A stretch of 13,020 nucleotides of DNA from the NCBI GenBank assembly GCA_947455805.1, contig CANGSN010000042.1:1-13020 (forward strand). Direction: 5' to 3'. A model generated the notes under the pieces. That model searched no databases. It was not told the DNA's origin and saw nothing but the letters and a program-made list of their open reading frames with translations. A program made the translations under genes and the position numbers. How positions within the stretch are numbered: the stretch's first letter is position 1; every line of letters begins with the position of its first letter. Source of the stretch: Planctomycetota bacterium. GTDB lineage: Bacteria > Planctomycetota > UBA1135 > UBA2386. Shown here one piece after another: positions 7,088 through 13,020 of this stretch.

Positions 7088-8607
7088 CCTGCCTCCCTCG
7101 CCGCGAGTGCGCGCGCGGCCTCGAGTCGATCGTCGAACGGAACGACGCTGTCCTTGAACACCTGGTAGGTCTCGTGGCCCTTGCCGGCCACCAGAACGGT
7201 GTCGCCGGGCTGGGCGGCGGCCACGGCAGCGCGAATCGCCTCGGCACGATCGACGACGCGCGTCCACTGGCACGGCGCTCCGGCGAGCCCCTTCTCGACA
7301 TCGTCGAGGATCGCCTCGGGGTCTTCGCTGCGCGGATTGTCGCTGGTCAGGTAGGCGACGTGCGCGTGCCGCGCGACCGCTGCAGCCATCGGTGCGCGCT
7401 TGCTGCGGTCGCGATCGCCGCCGCAGCCGAACACGACGTGCAAGCGCCCCTCGGCGAGCTCGGCCAAGGTGCCGCAGACCTTCTCGAGCGCATCCGGCGT
7501 GTGCGCATAGTCCACGAACGTGCGCACGCGCGCCGAGCTGCCGACCGCGGTGTCGACCTGCTCGAGACGACCGGGCACGGCGCGCGCGTCCTCGAGCGCC
7601 GACGCGACGGTGAGTTCGCTGGTGCCGATCGACAGCGCCGCCGCCGCCGCGGCCAGCGCGTTGTGCACGTTGTGCAGGCCGACCAGGCGCAAGAAGATCT
7701 CGACGCGGCCGTTCGGCATGACCATCGTGAAGCGGGTGCCGTCCGGGCCGAGCCGCAGGTTCTCGGCGCGCACGTCGGCCTCGGGCGACAGCCCGTACCA
7801 GATCGTGCGCACGCCGCGCTGCACTTCCTCGGCCATCGCCACCGACGCCGCGTCGTCGCGGTTCAGCACCGCCGCCGCCCCCGACTGCAGGCTGGTGAAC
7901 AGCCGGGCCTTGGCCTTCTGGTAGGCGGCCATCGTGCCGTGGTAGTCGAGGTGGTCCTGCGTCAGGTTGGTGAACACCGCCGAGGCGAAGTGCACGCCGC
8001 GCACGCGGTCCTGGTCGAGGCTGTGGCTCGACACCTCCATCACGCACGCGCTGGCGAAGCGATCGGCCATCTCGCGCAGGTAGCCCTGGATGCGGATCGG
8101 GTCCGGCGTGGTGTTGGTCGCCGGGATGCGACGGCCGCCGAACTCGTAGGCGATGGTGCCGAGCAGGCCGACCTGCCGGCGATCGGCCTGCAGGCATGCG
8201 CGCACGAGATGCGCGGTCGTGGTCTTGCCGTTGGTGCCGGTGATGCCGATCACCGAGACCGCGCGCGACGGATCGCGGTAGTAGTAGCGGGCCGCATCGG
8301 CCAGCGCTTCACGCGCGTTGGCGACGACCAGAACCGGCACCGGCAGCGACAGCGGCTCCTCGGCGACGACGGCGGCGGCGCCGCGCGCGACCGCCTGCTG
8401 CGCGTAGAGCGAGCCGTCGTTCTTGGCGCCGCGGATGGCGAAGAACAGGCTGCCGGCGCGCACCTCGCCGCTGTGGAAGCAGAGGCCGTCGACGGAAACG
8501 TCGCGCCAACGCAGGACCTCGCGCGGCTGCAAGCAGTCGCGGAATTCACGCAAATGGACGAGTCCCTGTCCGGACGGCAGTCCGGAGGGATAAGCAACCT
8601 CAGTCAT
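7072..8607 (-). CDS. murE: UDP-MurNAc-tripeptide synthetase MurE, meso-diaminopimelate type
   Basis: Cytoplasmic Mur ligase that adds the third stem-peptide residue. 511 residues, typical. N-terminal domain with SGEVRAGSLFFAIRG (46-60). ATP loop GITGTNGKTTT (121-131). TNLTQDHLDYHGTM (213-226) is followed by YQKAKARLF (229-237), which carries the Lys that is carbamylated in the family. The C-terminal domain has VDYAHTPDAL (365-374), FGCGGDRDRSKRAPM (393-407) and GKGHE near the end. The specificity motif DNPR (423-426) is the established signature for meso-diaminopimelate rather than lysine. ATG at 8607 is 8 nt past the ftsI stop; GGGCGG just upstream is a modest ribosome site. The 3' end overlaps murF. 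Confidence 0.97.
   Translation of the reverse strand: MTEVAYPSGLPSGQGLVHLREFRDCLQPREVLRWRDVSVDGLCFHSGEVRAGSLFFAIRGAKNDGSLYAQQAVARGAAAVVAEEPLSLPVPVLVVANAREALADAARYYYRDPSRAVSVIGITGTNGKTTTAHLVRACLQADRRQVGLLGTIAYEFGGRRIPATNTTPDPIRIQGYLREMADRFASACVMEVSSHSLDQDRVRGVHFASAVFTNLTQDHLDYHGTMAAYQKAKARLFTSLQSGAAAVLNRDDAASVAMAEEVQRGVRTIWYGLSPEADVRAENLRLGPDGTRFTMVMPNGRVEIFLRLVGLHNVHNALAAAAAALSIGTSELTVASALEDARAVPGRLEQVDTAVGSSARVRTFVDYAHTPDALEKVCGTLAELAEGRLHVVFGCGGDRDRSKRAPMAAAVARHAHVAYLTSDNPRSEDPEAILDDVEKGLAGAPCQWTRVVDRAEAIRAAVAAAQPGDTVLVAGKGHETYQVFKDSVVPFDDRLEAARALAAREAGWLHR
7092..7097 (-). promoter_or_regulatory. Shine-Dalgarno site for murF
   Basis: GGGAGG on the minus strand, 4 nt before the ATG at 7087 and 16 nt before the ATG at 7075. 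It favours the longer form of MurF. It lies within the final codons of murE. Confidence 0.6.
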
Positions 8608-8615
8608 CAGCCGCC

Positions 8616-10685
8616 CTACCGAGTTGTCCCTGGAGCCCCCCGGCCCCAGCCTGAATCACCAGGAGTCACCAGACCGGAACCGACCTGACCGTCGGCGCCG
8701 TTCGAAGCCTCCTGTTGCCAGTACCGCCGCTGCTCCAACTGCTGGCATTGGAGCAACAGCCGCACGACAGGAGGCGCAGCATAGCTGCCACCATAGAAGG
8801 TTCCACGACTGTCCCGCTGCAGCACGCACACCGCCAACCAGCGTGGCTGCTCCGCCGGCAGGAAGCCGACGAAGCTGGCGTTGCGCATCTCGACGGAGCC
8901 GCCGCCCTTGACGCCGACCGAGCTGACGGCGGTGCCGGTCTTGCCGCCGATCACGCCGTGGAGATCGATCCCCAACTCCTTCAACATGCGAGCGTGCATG
9001 TGCACGCCGGTGGCGTGGGGATCGTTCGAGACGACGTCCACCATCGCCGCGCGGACCGCGTCGACGACATCGGGACGGAAGCGAGGGCCGGTGTCGGCCG
9101 CCTGCGGCACCCCCTGGTAGCGGCCGTCGACCTCGACGCCGCGGCACAGCCGCAGCTCGGCCGAGCGACCGCGGAACAGCCGCAGGTAGGCGCGCGCGAT
9201 GTGCATCGCGGTGGCCTGCATCTCGTAGCCGAAGCTGAACGAGATCGCGCTGTTGGCGCGGAAGGAGCGCAGCGGCACGTCGGCAGCGAACGAGCGCGGG
9301 TTGGTGCCGGCGCGCCCTTCGCTCGGCATCGCCAACCCGAGCGAGCTGCGCAGGCCGTAGAAGTCCATGTAGTCGGCCCACTGCTCGCGCGACAGCAGCA
9401 GCCCGGCATAGGCGGCGCCGATGTTCGAGCTGTTGACCAGGATGCCGTGCGGCGTGAGCCGCGAGCAATCGTGGTCGTCGCGCACCGGGCGCCGGCGGCC
9501 GAGGCCCGCTATGCGCTCGCGGTACTCCGACGAACCCGGCGCGCAGTCGAACTCGTGGCCCCAGTCGAGCACGCCCGCCTCGTAGGCGTAGGCGAGCACC
9601 AGCGGCTTGACGATCGAACCGGGCTCGTAGAGCGTCTGGTACGGCGTGAACGCGGCGTTCTCGAGGTTGTCCTCGTCGCGATGCCAGGCGGCCGCCGCCA
9701 TCACGTCGCCGGTCGCGATCTCGACCAGCACCATGGCGCCCCACTTCGGCAGCGCCCCCTTGCCGGTCTGCGGCGCCAGCGTCGCCTGTGCCTTCAGCTC
9801 GCGGATGGCGATGCCCTGCAGCTCGAGGTCGATCGTCGTGTGCAGCACGTTCGGCTGCGGCATGTCGAGCACCGGCGACAGGAAGTAGTTGCGGCCGACG
9901 CCGTCGCGCAGGAAGCCGCGGCTGGTCGACGACTCGGCGGCGAGCACGCGGAAGGTCTCGAGCCCGCAGGCGCCCTGCGTGACCAGCTTCTTGGCGCCCG
10001 ACGCGGTCTCCTGCCAACTGGTGCGCACGTGGCCGACGAGCCCGTGCGTCAGCTCGCGCTCCGGATAGCGCCGCTGGAACGAACGCAGGAAGTCGAGCGC
10101 GACGTGCTTGTAGCCCTTCTGCGCGACCAGCCGCTGCAGCGCCTCGATCACCGCCAGCGAGTCGACGCCGTTGGCGAGCAGCAGGTCGGCGCGCACCGGG
10201 TGCTTGTCCGGCAACGCCCCCTCCGCCGGCAGCTCGGCGAACGCGAACGCTCGCGCGACGGCGCGCTCGAGTCGCTCGCGGTGCTCCTTGCGCGCCGCTT
10301 CGCGATCGGTGAACTCGTCGTCGTTGGCGAGCGCGGTCGCCACGCGGTCCGCGAACTGCAGCAGCCACAGCCGGAACCTCGCCGCGGAAGCCCGCTCGTC
10401 GCGCGGCACCAGCAGGTTCGCGCGCACTTCGTAGCTCTCGCAGTCGAGCGCCAGCAGGGCGCCACTGCGATCGACGATCGTGCCGCGCGGGGCAGGCAAC
10501 GCCTCGGAGCGTTGCGCCTGGCGATCGGCCGTCTCCGGCACGAGACGGAGCGGCGCTCGCCCACCCCGTTCGATCTCGCCGGCTTGCACCACCTGCAACC
10601 AGCCGAGCCAACCCGCGAGGAACACCGGCACGATGCCGAGTCCGGCGAACGCGAGGCGCACCCGAGCCAGTTCGCCGCGCATCAT
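8616..10685 (-). CDS. ftsI: Class B penicillin-binding protein, division transpeptidase FtsI
   Basis: Bitopic inner-membrane transpeptidase that crosslinks septal peptidoglycan. 689 residues, longer than E. coli FtsI (588). One membrane helix at about 11-31. PRGTIVDRSG (66-75) marks the start of the class B N-terminal module. The transpeptidase domain has EPGSIVK with active-site Ser357 and Lys360, SSN at 419-421 and KTGT at 582-585, so all three catalytic motifs are intact. A charged stretch at about 95-215 and a Gln/Gly-rich tail after about 645 account for the extra length; no PASTA domain is seen. ATG at 10685 overlaps the ftsL-like stop as ATGA, with GGAG about 8 nt upstream; a second ATG follows directly. 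The open frame upstream of this start is a shadow of the ftsL-like gene. Confidence 0.94.
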   Translation of the reverse strand: MMRGELARVRLAFAGLGIVPVFLAGWLGWLQVVQAGEIERGGRAPLRLVPETADRQAQRSEALPAPRGTIVDRSGALLALDCESYEVRANLLVPRDERASAARFRLWLLQFADRVATALANDDEFTDREAARKEHRERLERAVARAFAFAELPAEGALPDKHPVRADLLLANGVDSLAVIEALQRLVAQKGYKHVALDFLRSFQRRYPERELTHGLVGHVRTSWQETASGAKKLVTQGACGLETFRVLAAESSTSRGFLRDGVGRNYFLSPVLDMPQPNVLHTTIDLELQGIAIRELKAQATLAPQTGKGALPKWGAMVLVEIATGDVMAAAAWHRDEDNLENAAFTPYQTLYEPGSIVKPLVLAYAYEAGVLDWGHEFDCAPGSSEYRERIAGLGRRRPVRDDHDCSRLTPHGILVNSSNIGAAYAGLLLSREQWADYMDFYGLRSSLGLAMPSEGRAGTNPRSFAADVPLRSFRANSAISFSFGYEMQATAMHIARAYLRLFRGRSAELRLCRGVEVDGRYQGVPQAADTGPRFRPDVVDAVRAAMVDVVSNDPHATGVHMHARMLKELGIDLHGVIGGKTGTAVSSVGVKGGGSVEMRNASFVGFLPAEQPRWLAVCVLQRDSRGTFYGGSYAAPPVVRLLLQCQQLEQRRYWQQEASNGADGQVGSGLVTPGDSGWGRGAPGTTR

Positions 10686-10936
10686 TGGCGCCACTCCACG
10701 GATCGGTCGAACTCGGCCCGCAGCGCGCGCCAGTGGCGTACGGCGAGCTGCTCGGTGGACGCGACCTCGAGACGACGGACCGACAAGCGGCGCAGTTCGA
10801 CGATGCGACCACCGACCTGGCGGTACGCCTGCTCGACCTGATGACGCTGGCAGGTGTTCGACGCCCGCAAGGCCGCGGTGCCGATCGCCAGCGACACGGC
10901 GAGCGCGAACAGGAGGCCGGCGAGCAACCACCTCAT
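10682..10936 (-). CDS. ftsL: Small bitopic membrane protein in the ftsL position
   Basis: 84 residues with one hydrophobic helix at about 3-23, a very short cytoplasmic N-terminus and an extracytoplasmic part rich in Arg, Glu, Gln and Leu that could form a helix or short coiled coil. This is the FtsL/FtsL-like topology; the family scaffolds FtsI and FtsW in the divisome. FtsL proteins share little sequence, so the name rests on size, topology and position between rsmH and ftsI. The heptad pattern is weak and the protein is short (FtsL is often 90-120 residues). ATG at 10936 overlaps the rsmH stop as ATGA with a strong GGGAGG 7 nt upstream. The stop overlaps the ftsI start, also as ATGA. Confidence 0.75.
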   Translation of the reverse strand: MRWLLAGLLFALAVSLAIGTAALRASNTCQRHQVEQAYRQVGGRIVELRRLSVRRLEVASTEQLAVRHWRALRAEFDRSVEWRQ

Positions 10937-11889
10937 GCGACGTCCTCCCGCCGCACGGCGCAGCGCAGCTTGGCGCTGCGCGAACGCGGATTGTCTTGCA
11001 CCTCGGCCAGCGTGGCCTCGATCGGCTTCTTCGTCAGCACGTCGAACTTCGCGCGCAGGAAGTGCTTCACCGCGCGGTCCTCGTGCGAATGGAACGAGAT
11101 GACGGCGAGCCGGCCGCCGGGGCGCAGGCAGTCGTGCGCAGCCTGCAGGCCACGCGCGAGCTCGCCGAGCTCGTCGTTGACGTGCATGCGTATGGCTTGG
11201 AACGTTCGAGTTGCCGGGTGGATGCGACCACCACGAGCGGCACCGGGAAGGGCATCGACGACGAGGGCTGCGAGCTGGGACGTGCGGACGATCGGCGTGC
11301 GGCGGCGGACTTCGACGAGCTTGCGCGCGATCCGCCGACTGTAGCGTTCGTCCCCCAGTTGGAACAACGTGTCGGCGAGCTCCTGCTCGTCGACCGTTGC
11401 CAACCAGTCGGCGGCGCTGACCGGCGCATCGGCGTCCATCCGCATGTCGAGTGGCCCATCGGCCATGAACGAAAAGCCCCGCTCGGGACGGTCCAACTGC
11501 AGTGAGCTCACGCCGAGGTCGAGCAACACGCGGTCGCAGCGCGACTGACCGATCGCCGCCAACGCCTCGTGCATCCTCGAGTGAGGAAGGTGGTGCAGCG
11601 AGACCCTGGCCCCGGCGCCGGCCGCCTTGTCGGTCCCCACCGACAAGGTCGCCCGCGCCGAAGCCAGGATCTCGCTGTCCCGATCGAGCCCCACCAGCAC
11701 CCCGTCCGGACCGATGGATTGCACGATTGCCCTCGCGTGCCCACCGGCCCCGACCGTACCATCGACAACCGTCAATCCGGCACGCAGCTCGAGGACGGCC
11801 AACACCTCGCCGAGCAGCACCGGGCGGTGCACGGGTTGCCTAGACCCGTCACCGCCCTCGCCGCCAAGCTTGCTGTCGCCGTCGTTCAT
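10933..11889 (-). CDS. rsmH: 16S rRNA (cytosine-1402-N4)-methyltransferase RsmH (MraW)
   Basis: S-adenosylmethionine-dependent methyltransferase that modifies C1402 in the 16S rRNA decoding site. About 318 residues, normal. Motifs in order: HRPVLLGEV near residue 21, DGTVGAGGH (SAM loop), GLDRD, LLDLGVSSLQLD, RGFSF, PLDMRMD, GDERYSRRIA, HPATRTFQAIRMHVN, ISFHSHEDR and NPRSRSAKLR near the C-terminus. Two ATGs are possible. The ATG at 11889 is preferred because GAGGG ends 9 nt before it; the ATG at 11898 directly abuts that same GAGGG and would give 321 residues. The stop overlaps the next gene as ATGA. Confidence 0.96.
   Translation of the reverse strand: MNDGDSKLGGEGGDGSRQPVHRPVLLGEVLAVLELRAGLTVVDGTVGAGGHARAIVQSIGPDGVLVGLDRDSEILASARATLSVGTDKAAGAGARVSLHHLPHSRMHEALAAIGQSRCDRVLLDLGVSSLQLDRPERGFSFMADGPLDMRMDADAPVSAADWLATVDEQELADTLFQLGDERYSRRIARKLVEVRRRTPIVRTSQLAALVVDALPGAARGGRIHPATRTFQAIRMHVNDELGELARGLQAAHDCLRPGGRLAVISFHSHEDRAVKHFLRAKFDVLTKKPIEATLAEVQDNPRSRSAKLRCAVRREDVA
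10944..10949 (-). promoter_or_regulatory. Shine-Dalgarno site for the ftsL-like gene
   Basis: GGGAGG on the minus strand with a 7-nt spacer to the ATG at 10936. Its strength supports translation of the short ftsL-like frame even though the sequence itself is not well conserved. Confidence 0.75.
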
Positions 11890-11971
11890 GCGCCGCATCC
11901 CTCAGACCGCACCGCAGCAGTCGCCGAACGACCCCTCTGACCAAGGGGCGATCAACTCGCGCGTGTCGTGC
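11890..11971 (-). other. Gap between mraZ and rsmH with a weak inverted repeat
   Basis: 82 nt without a gene. It holds a 5-bp inverted repeat, CCCCT at 11932-11936 and AGGGG at 11944-11948, with a 7-nt loop and no T run, so it is not a credible terminator. No convincing promoter is seen. mraZ and rsmH are probably cotranscribed. Confidence 0.4.
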
Positions 11972-12448
11972 TCACGGACCGACCGTGGTCACCGATGGTT
12001 GGGCAGGACCCATCAAACTGGCAAAGAGCTGCTCTTCGTCGGAGCCCGCTTCGGCCAACGCTTCGTCCAGGTGCTGCGCCGACCAGATCTCGGTGACCCG
12101 ACCGGTGCCGACCAGAACGACGGGTTGCCCAGGAGCGAGCCCCGCATACTTGAGCAACGGGTCCGGAATGCGAATGCGCCGGTTCCCGTCAGGCTCGACG
12201 GCCTCCGAGTGACCGAGAAATCGCCGACACAGAGCGCGGTGAGCGCGGCTGCCAGGCACTGCCCGCCCGATCTTGTCGACGAGTTCACGAAACCCTTCGG
12301 CGTCGTGCAGGAGCAGGCAGCGGTCGAGCCCGGCGGTCAGGTGGAACTTCCACTGGCTCTTCGGAACCTCGTCCAGGATCCGACCGGGCAGAACGAGTCT
12401 GCCCTTGTCGTCCAGGCCGTGCTCCGAGCTGCCCGAGTAAGTGACCAT
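11972..12448 (-). CDS. mraZ: Transcriptional regulator MraZ
   Basis: DNA-binding protein of the SpoVT/AbrB-like fold that assembles as a ring and, in E. coli and others, regulates its own dcw operon through repeated TGGGN boxes. 158 residues, typical. The first half-domain has SGSSEHGLDDKGRLVLPGR (5-23) and the second has HSEAVEPDGNRRIRIPDPLL (80-99) followed by AGLAPGQPVVLVGTGRVTEIW (102-122). These are the two DxKGR-type repeats of the family; the second reads PDGNRRIRIP. The ATG at 12448 is chosen because the family starts a few residues before the SGxxxHxLDxKGR motif; the longer frame reaching 12562 runs through the promoter. No clear Shine-Dalgarno site precedes it. It is the first gene of the cluster and sits directly below the promoter and operator array. 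Confidence 0.95.
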   Translation of the reverse strand: MVTYSGSSEHGLDDKGRLVLPGRILDEVPKSQWKFHLTAGLDRCLLLHDAEGFRELVDKIGRAVPGSRAHRALCRRFLGHSEAVEPDGNRRIRIPDPLLKYAGLAPGQPVVLVGTGRVTEIWSAQHLDEALAEAGSDEEQLFASLMGPAQPSVTTVGP

Positions 12449-12461
12449 TGCGCCGAGACCG

Positions 12462-12477
12462 GGACGCTGCTGCGTCC
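12462..12477 (-). other. Small hairpin in the mraZ 5' leader
   Basis: Perfect 6-bp inverted repeat GGACGC/GCGTCC with a 4-nt loop, between the predicted transcription start (about 12483) and the mraZ ATG. There is no T run, so it is not a terminator. It might affect transcript stability or initiation of a gene that lacks a clear ribosome binding site; the role is speculative. Confidence 0.4.
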
Positions 12478-12489
12478 ATGTCGCGCTGC

Positions 12490-12517
12490 ACTGTATCACG
12501 ACGCCACCCACTGTCAA
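12490..12517 (-). promoter_or_regulatory. Promoter of the mraZ-led dcw operon
   Basis: On the minus strand a perfect -35 box TTGACA (12517-12512) is followed by a 16-nt spacer and TACAGT (12495-12490), four of six matches to TATAAT. The TGA just before it gives an extended -10 (TGN). Predicted start near 12483, leaving a leader of about 35 nt before mraZ. It is the only convincing sigma70-type promoter I found in the window. Confidence 0.7.
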
Positions 12518-12561
12518 CCACAGCCTCCCACAGCCCACCCACCAGAAACCACTAGTCACCA
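12506..12561 (-). promoter_or_regulatory. MraZ operator: phased TGG-type pentamer array
   Basis: Minus-strand pentamers TGGGT (12510-12506), TGGTT (12520-12516), TGGGA (12530-12526) and TGGGT (12541-12537) are spaced 10, 10 and 11 nt apart. Two weaker units, TGGTT (12551-12547) and TGGTG (12561-12557), continue the same 10-nt phase. MraZ is known to bind TGGGN boxes separated by 5-6 nt upstream of its own gene, so this spacing fits. The array overlaps the -35 box and spacer, which would suit repression. MraZ boxes rated strict (TGGG) are three of six. Confidence 0.72.
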
Positions 12562-12593
12562 CCCCTGAGCCCGGTTACCCCTACCGGCAGGGG
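12562..12593. repeat. Imperfect inverted repeat between the divergent genes
   Basis: Outer arms CCCCTG (12562-12567) and CAGGGG (12588-12593) and inner arms CCGGT (12571-12575) and ACCGG (12583-12587) surround a 7-nt loop, with a 3-nt bulge. An alternative pairing uses GAGCCC (12567-12572) and GGGCTC (12591-12596). No T run follows on either strand, so a terminator is unlikely. It abuts the MraZ box array and could be an operator for another regulator or a structural element. Confidence 0.45.
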
Positions 12594-12622
12594 CTCAACC
12601 CGACCCGATCGCCCCAAGGGCT

Positions 12623-12658
12623 GTGGCGGCAGAAGATCGCCGCCCGCCGCACTTTTTT
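12623..12658 (+). terminator. Possible hairpin plus T-run in the lipoprotein leader
   Basis: GTG-G-CGGC (12623-12630, one bulged G) can pair with GCCGCAC (12646-12652), directly followed by six Ts (12653-12658). A competing stem is GGCGGC (12625-12630) with GCCGCC (12639-12644). The layout resembles an intrinsic terminator or attenuator about 30 nt before the plus-strand lipoprotein ATG. The loop is long and the stem imperfect, so the call is weak; a simple T-rich leader is the alternative. Confidence 0.3.
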
Positions 12659-12688
12659 CTGCGACCGATCCTTTTTCCGCCCTGCACC

Positions 12689-13020
12689 ATGCCCCTTCCC
12701 GCCCGCCTCTTGTTCCTGGCCGCCGTTGTCGCCCCCTTCGCCGCCTGCTCGGGCAGCGAGTTGGTCGGCTTCCACGTGACCCTGAAGGGCGGCGGCGCCG
12801 CCCAGATCACCACGCGCGCGCTCGTCGACGAGCCGAAGCCCGGCCCCGCGGAAGTGCAAGCGAAGGGCATCCAGTGGAGCGACCGCCACGCCGCCCTCGT
12901 GCACAGCCAGGGCACGGTGACCGACCTCAGCGCGGTGCGATTCGGCGACGACAGCCTGCGCTTCGTGCCGAGGCTCGAGGGCGAAGGGCCGAGCCTGCGC
13001 GTCTACCTGCAGCGCGGCCC
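12689..13020 (+). CDS. Putative lipoprotein, function unknown (3' end beyond window)
   Basis: Divergent from the dcw cluster. The first 110 residues are visible. A short Arg-containing N-terminus is followed by a hydrophobic stretch and PFAAC-SGS, a plausible type II signal peptide with the lipid-modified Cys at residue 20. The lipobox has Phe at -3 rather than the usual Leu, which is tolerated but less typical. The mature part is hydrophilic with a beta-rich look (GFHVTLKGGGAAQITTRAL, 27-45) and no motif I recognise. The ATG at 12689 is chosen because it places the signal peptide properly; no good Shine-Dalgarno site or -10 box is seen upstream. The frame stays open to the right edge with codon use like its neighbours. 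Confidence 0.7.
   Translation, partial: MPLPARLLFLAAVVAPFAACSGSELVGFHVTLKGGGAAQITTRALVDEPKPGPAEVQAKGIQWSDRHAALVHSQGTVTDLSAVRFGDDSLRFVPRLEGEGPSLRVYLQRG

Noticed and set aside
4538..7168. 876-residue plus-strand open frame opposite mraY and murF
   Set aside because: The length results from the lack of stop codons in GC-rich antisense frames. The translation is rich in Arg, His, Gln and Ala without domains or membrane segments.
8715..10841. 708-residue plus-strand open frame opposite ftsI
   Set aside because: Antisense to an intact catalytic gene, no recognisable motif and no promoter; judged a shadow.
11932..11948. Terminator between mraZ and rsmH
   Set aside because: Only a 5-bp stem with no T run on either strand; too weak to separate the two genes.
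12506..12541. Short direct repeats as a CRISPR array or DnaA box cluster
   Set aside because: The units are 5 nt at 10-nt spacing and do not resemble CRISPR repeats or TTATCCACA boxes; they match the MraZ box pattern.
12449..12562. Longer MraZ starting at 12562
   Set aside because: The extra residues would be read from the promoter and operator array, and the family starts just before the SGxxxHxLDxKGR motif.

Overview
The window carries the first part of a division and cell wall (dcw) cluster on the minus strand of a GC-rich bacterium, plus the start of one divergent lipoprotein gene on the plus strand. In transcription order, right to left, the cluster reads mraZ, rsmH, a small ftsL-like gene, ftsI (class B PBP), murE, murF, mraY, ftsW, a membrane-anchored twin-LysM protein, murG and murC. 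murC runs off the left edge. Every enzyme call rests on family motifs visible in the translation. Only the ftsL call rests mainly on position.

The genes describe one pathway. MurC, MurE and MurF are amide ligases that build the UDP-MurNAc-pentapeptide; the DNPR motif in MurE points to meso-diaminopimelate. MraY moves the precursor to undecaprenyl phosphate, and MurG adds GlcNAc to make lipid II. FtsW and FtsI polymerise and crosslink it at the septum, with the FtsL-like protein as a likely partner. MraZ and RsmH are the usual leading regulator and 16S rRNA methyltransferase. Most junctions are overlaps (ATGA, TGATG, GTGA) or gaps under 15 nt, so the cluster looks like one translationally coupled operon. 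The two larger gaps are mraZ-rsmH (82 or 73 nt, depending on the rsmH start) and ftsW-LysM (70 nt).

The layout departs from the textbook order in two ways. murD is absent from its usual place between mraY and ftsW. A single-pass protein with two LysM domains sits between ftsW and murG. Upstream of mraZ there is a good sigma70-type promoter (TTGACA, 16-nt spacer, extended -10) overlapped by an array of TGG-type pentamers at 10 to 11 nt spacing, which matches the known MraZ operator logic.

Organism: the high GC, meso-DAP-type MurE and lipoprotein signal suggest a diderm. The EACEFNRSF variant in MurC recalls, from memory, planctomycete-type sequences, but Acidobacteriota, Myxococcota or another GC-rich phylum cannot be excluded. 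Between mraZ and the lipoprotein gene (12449-12688) lie the promoter, operator, two inverted repeats and a hairpin followed by six Ts; I see no other gene there. No tRNA, rRNA, CRISPR array or mobile element was seen.
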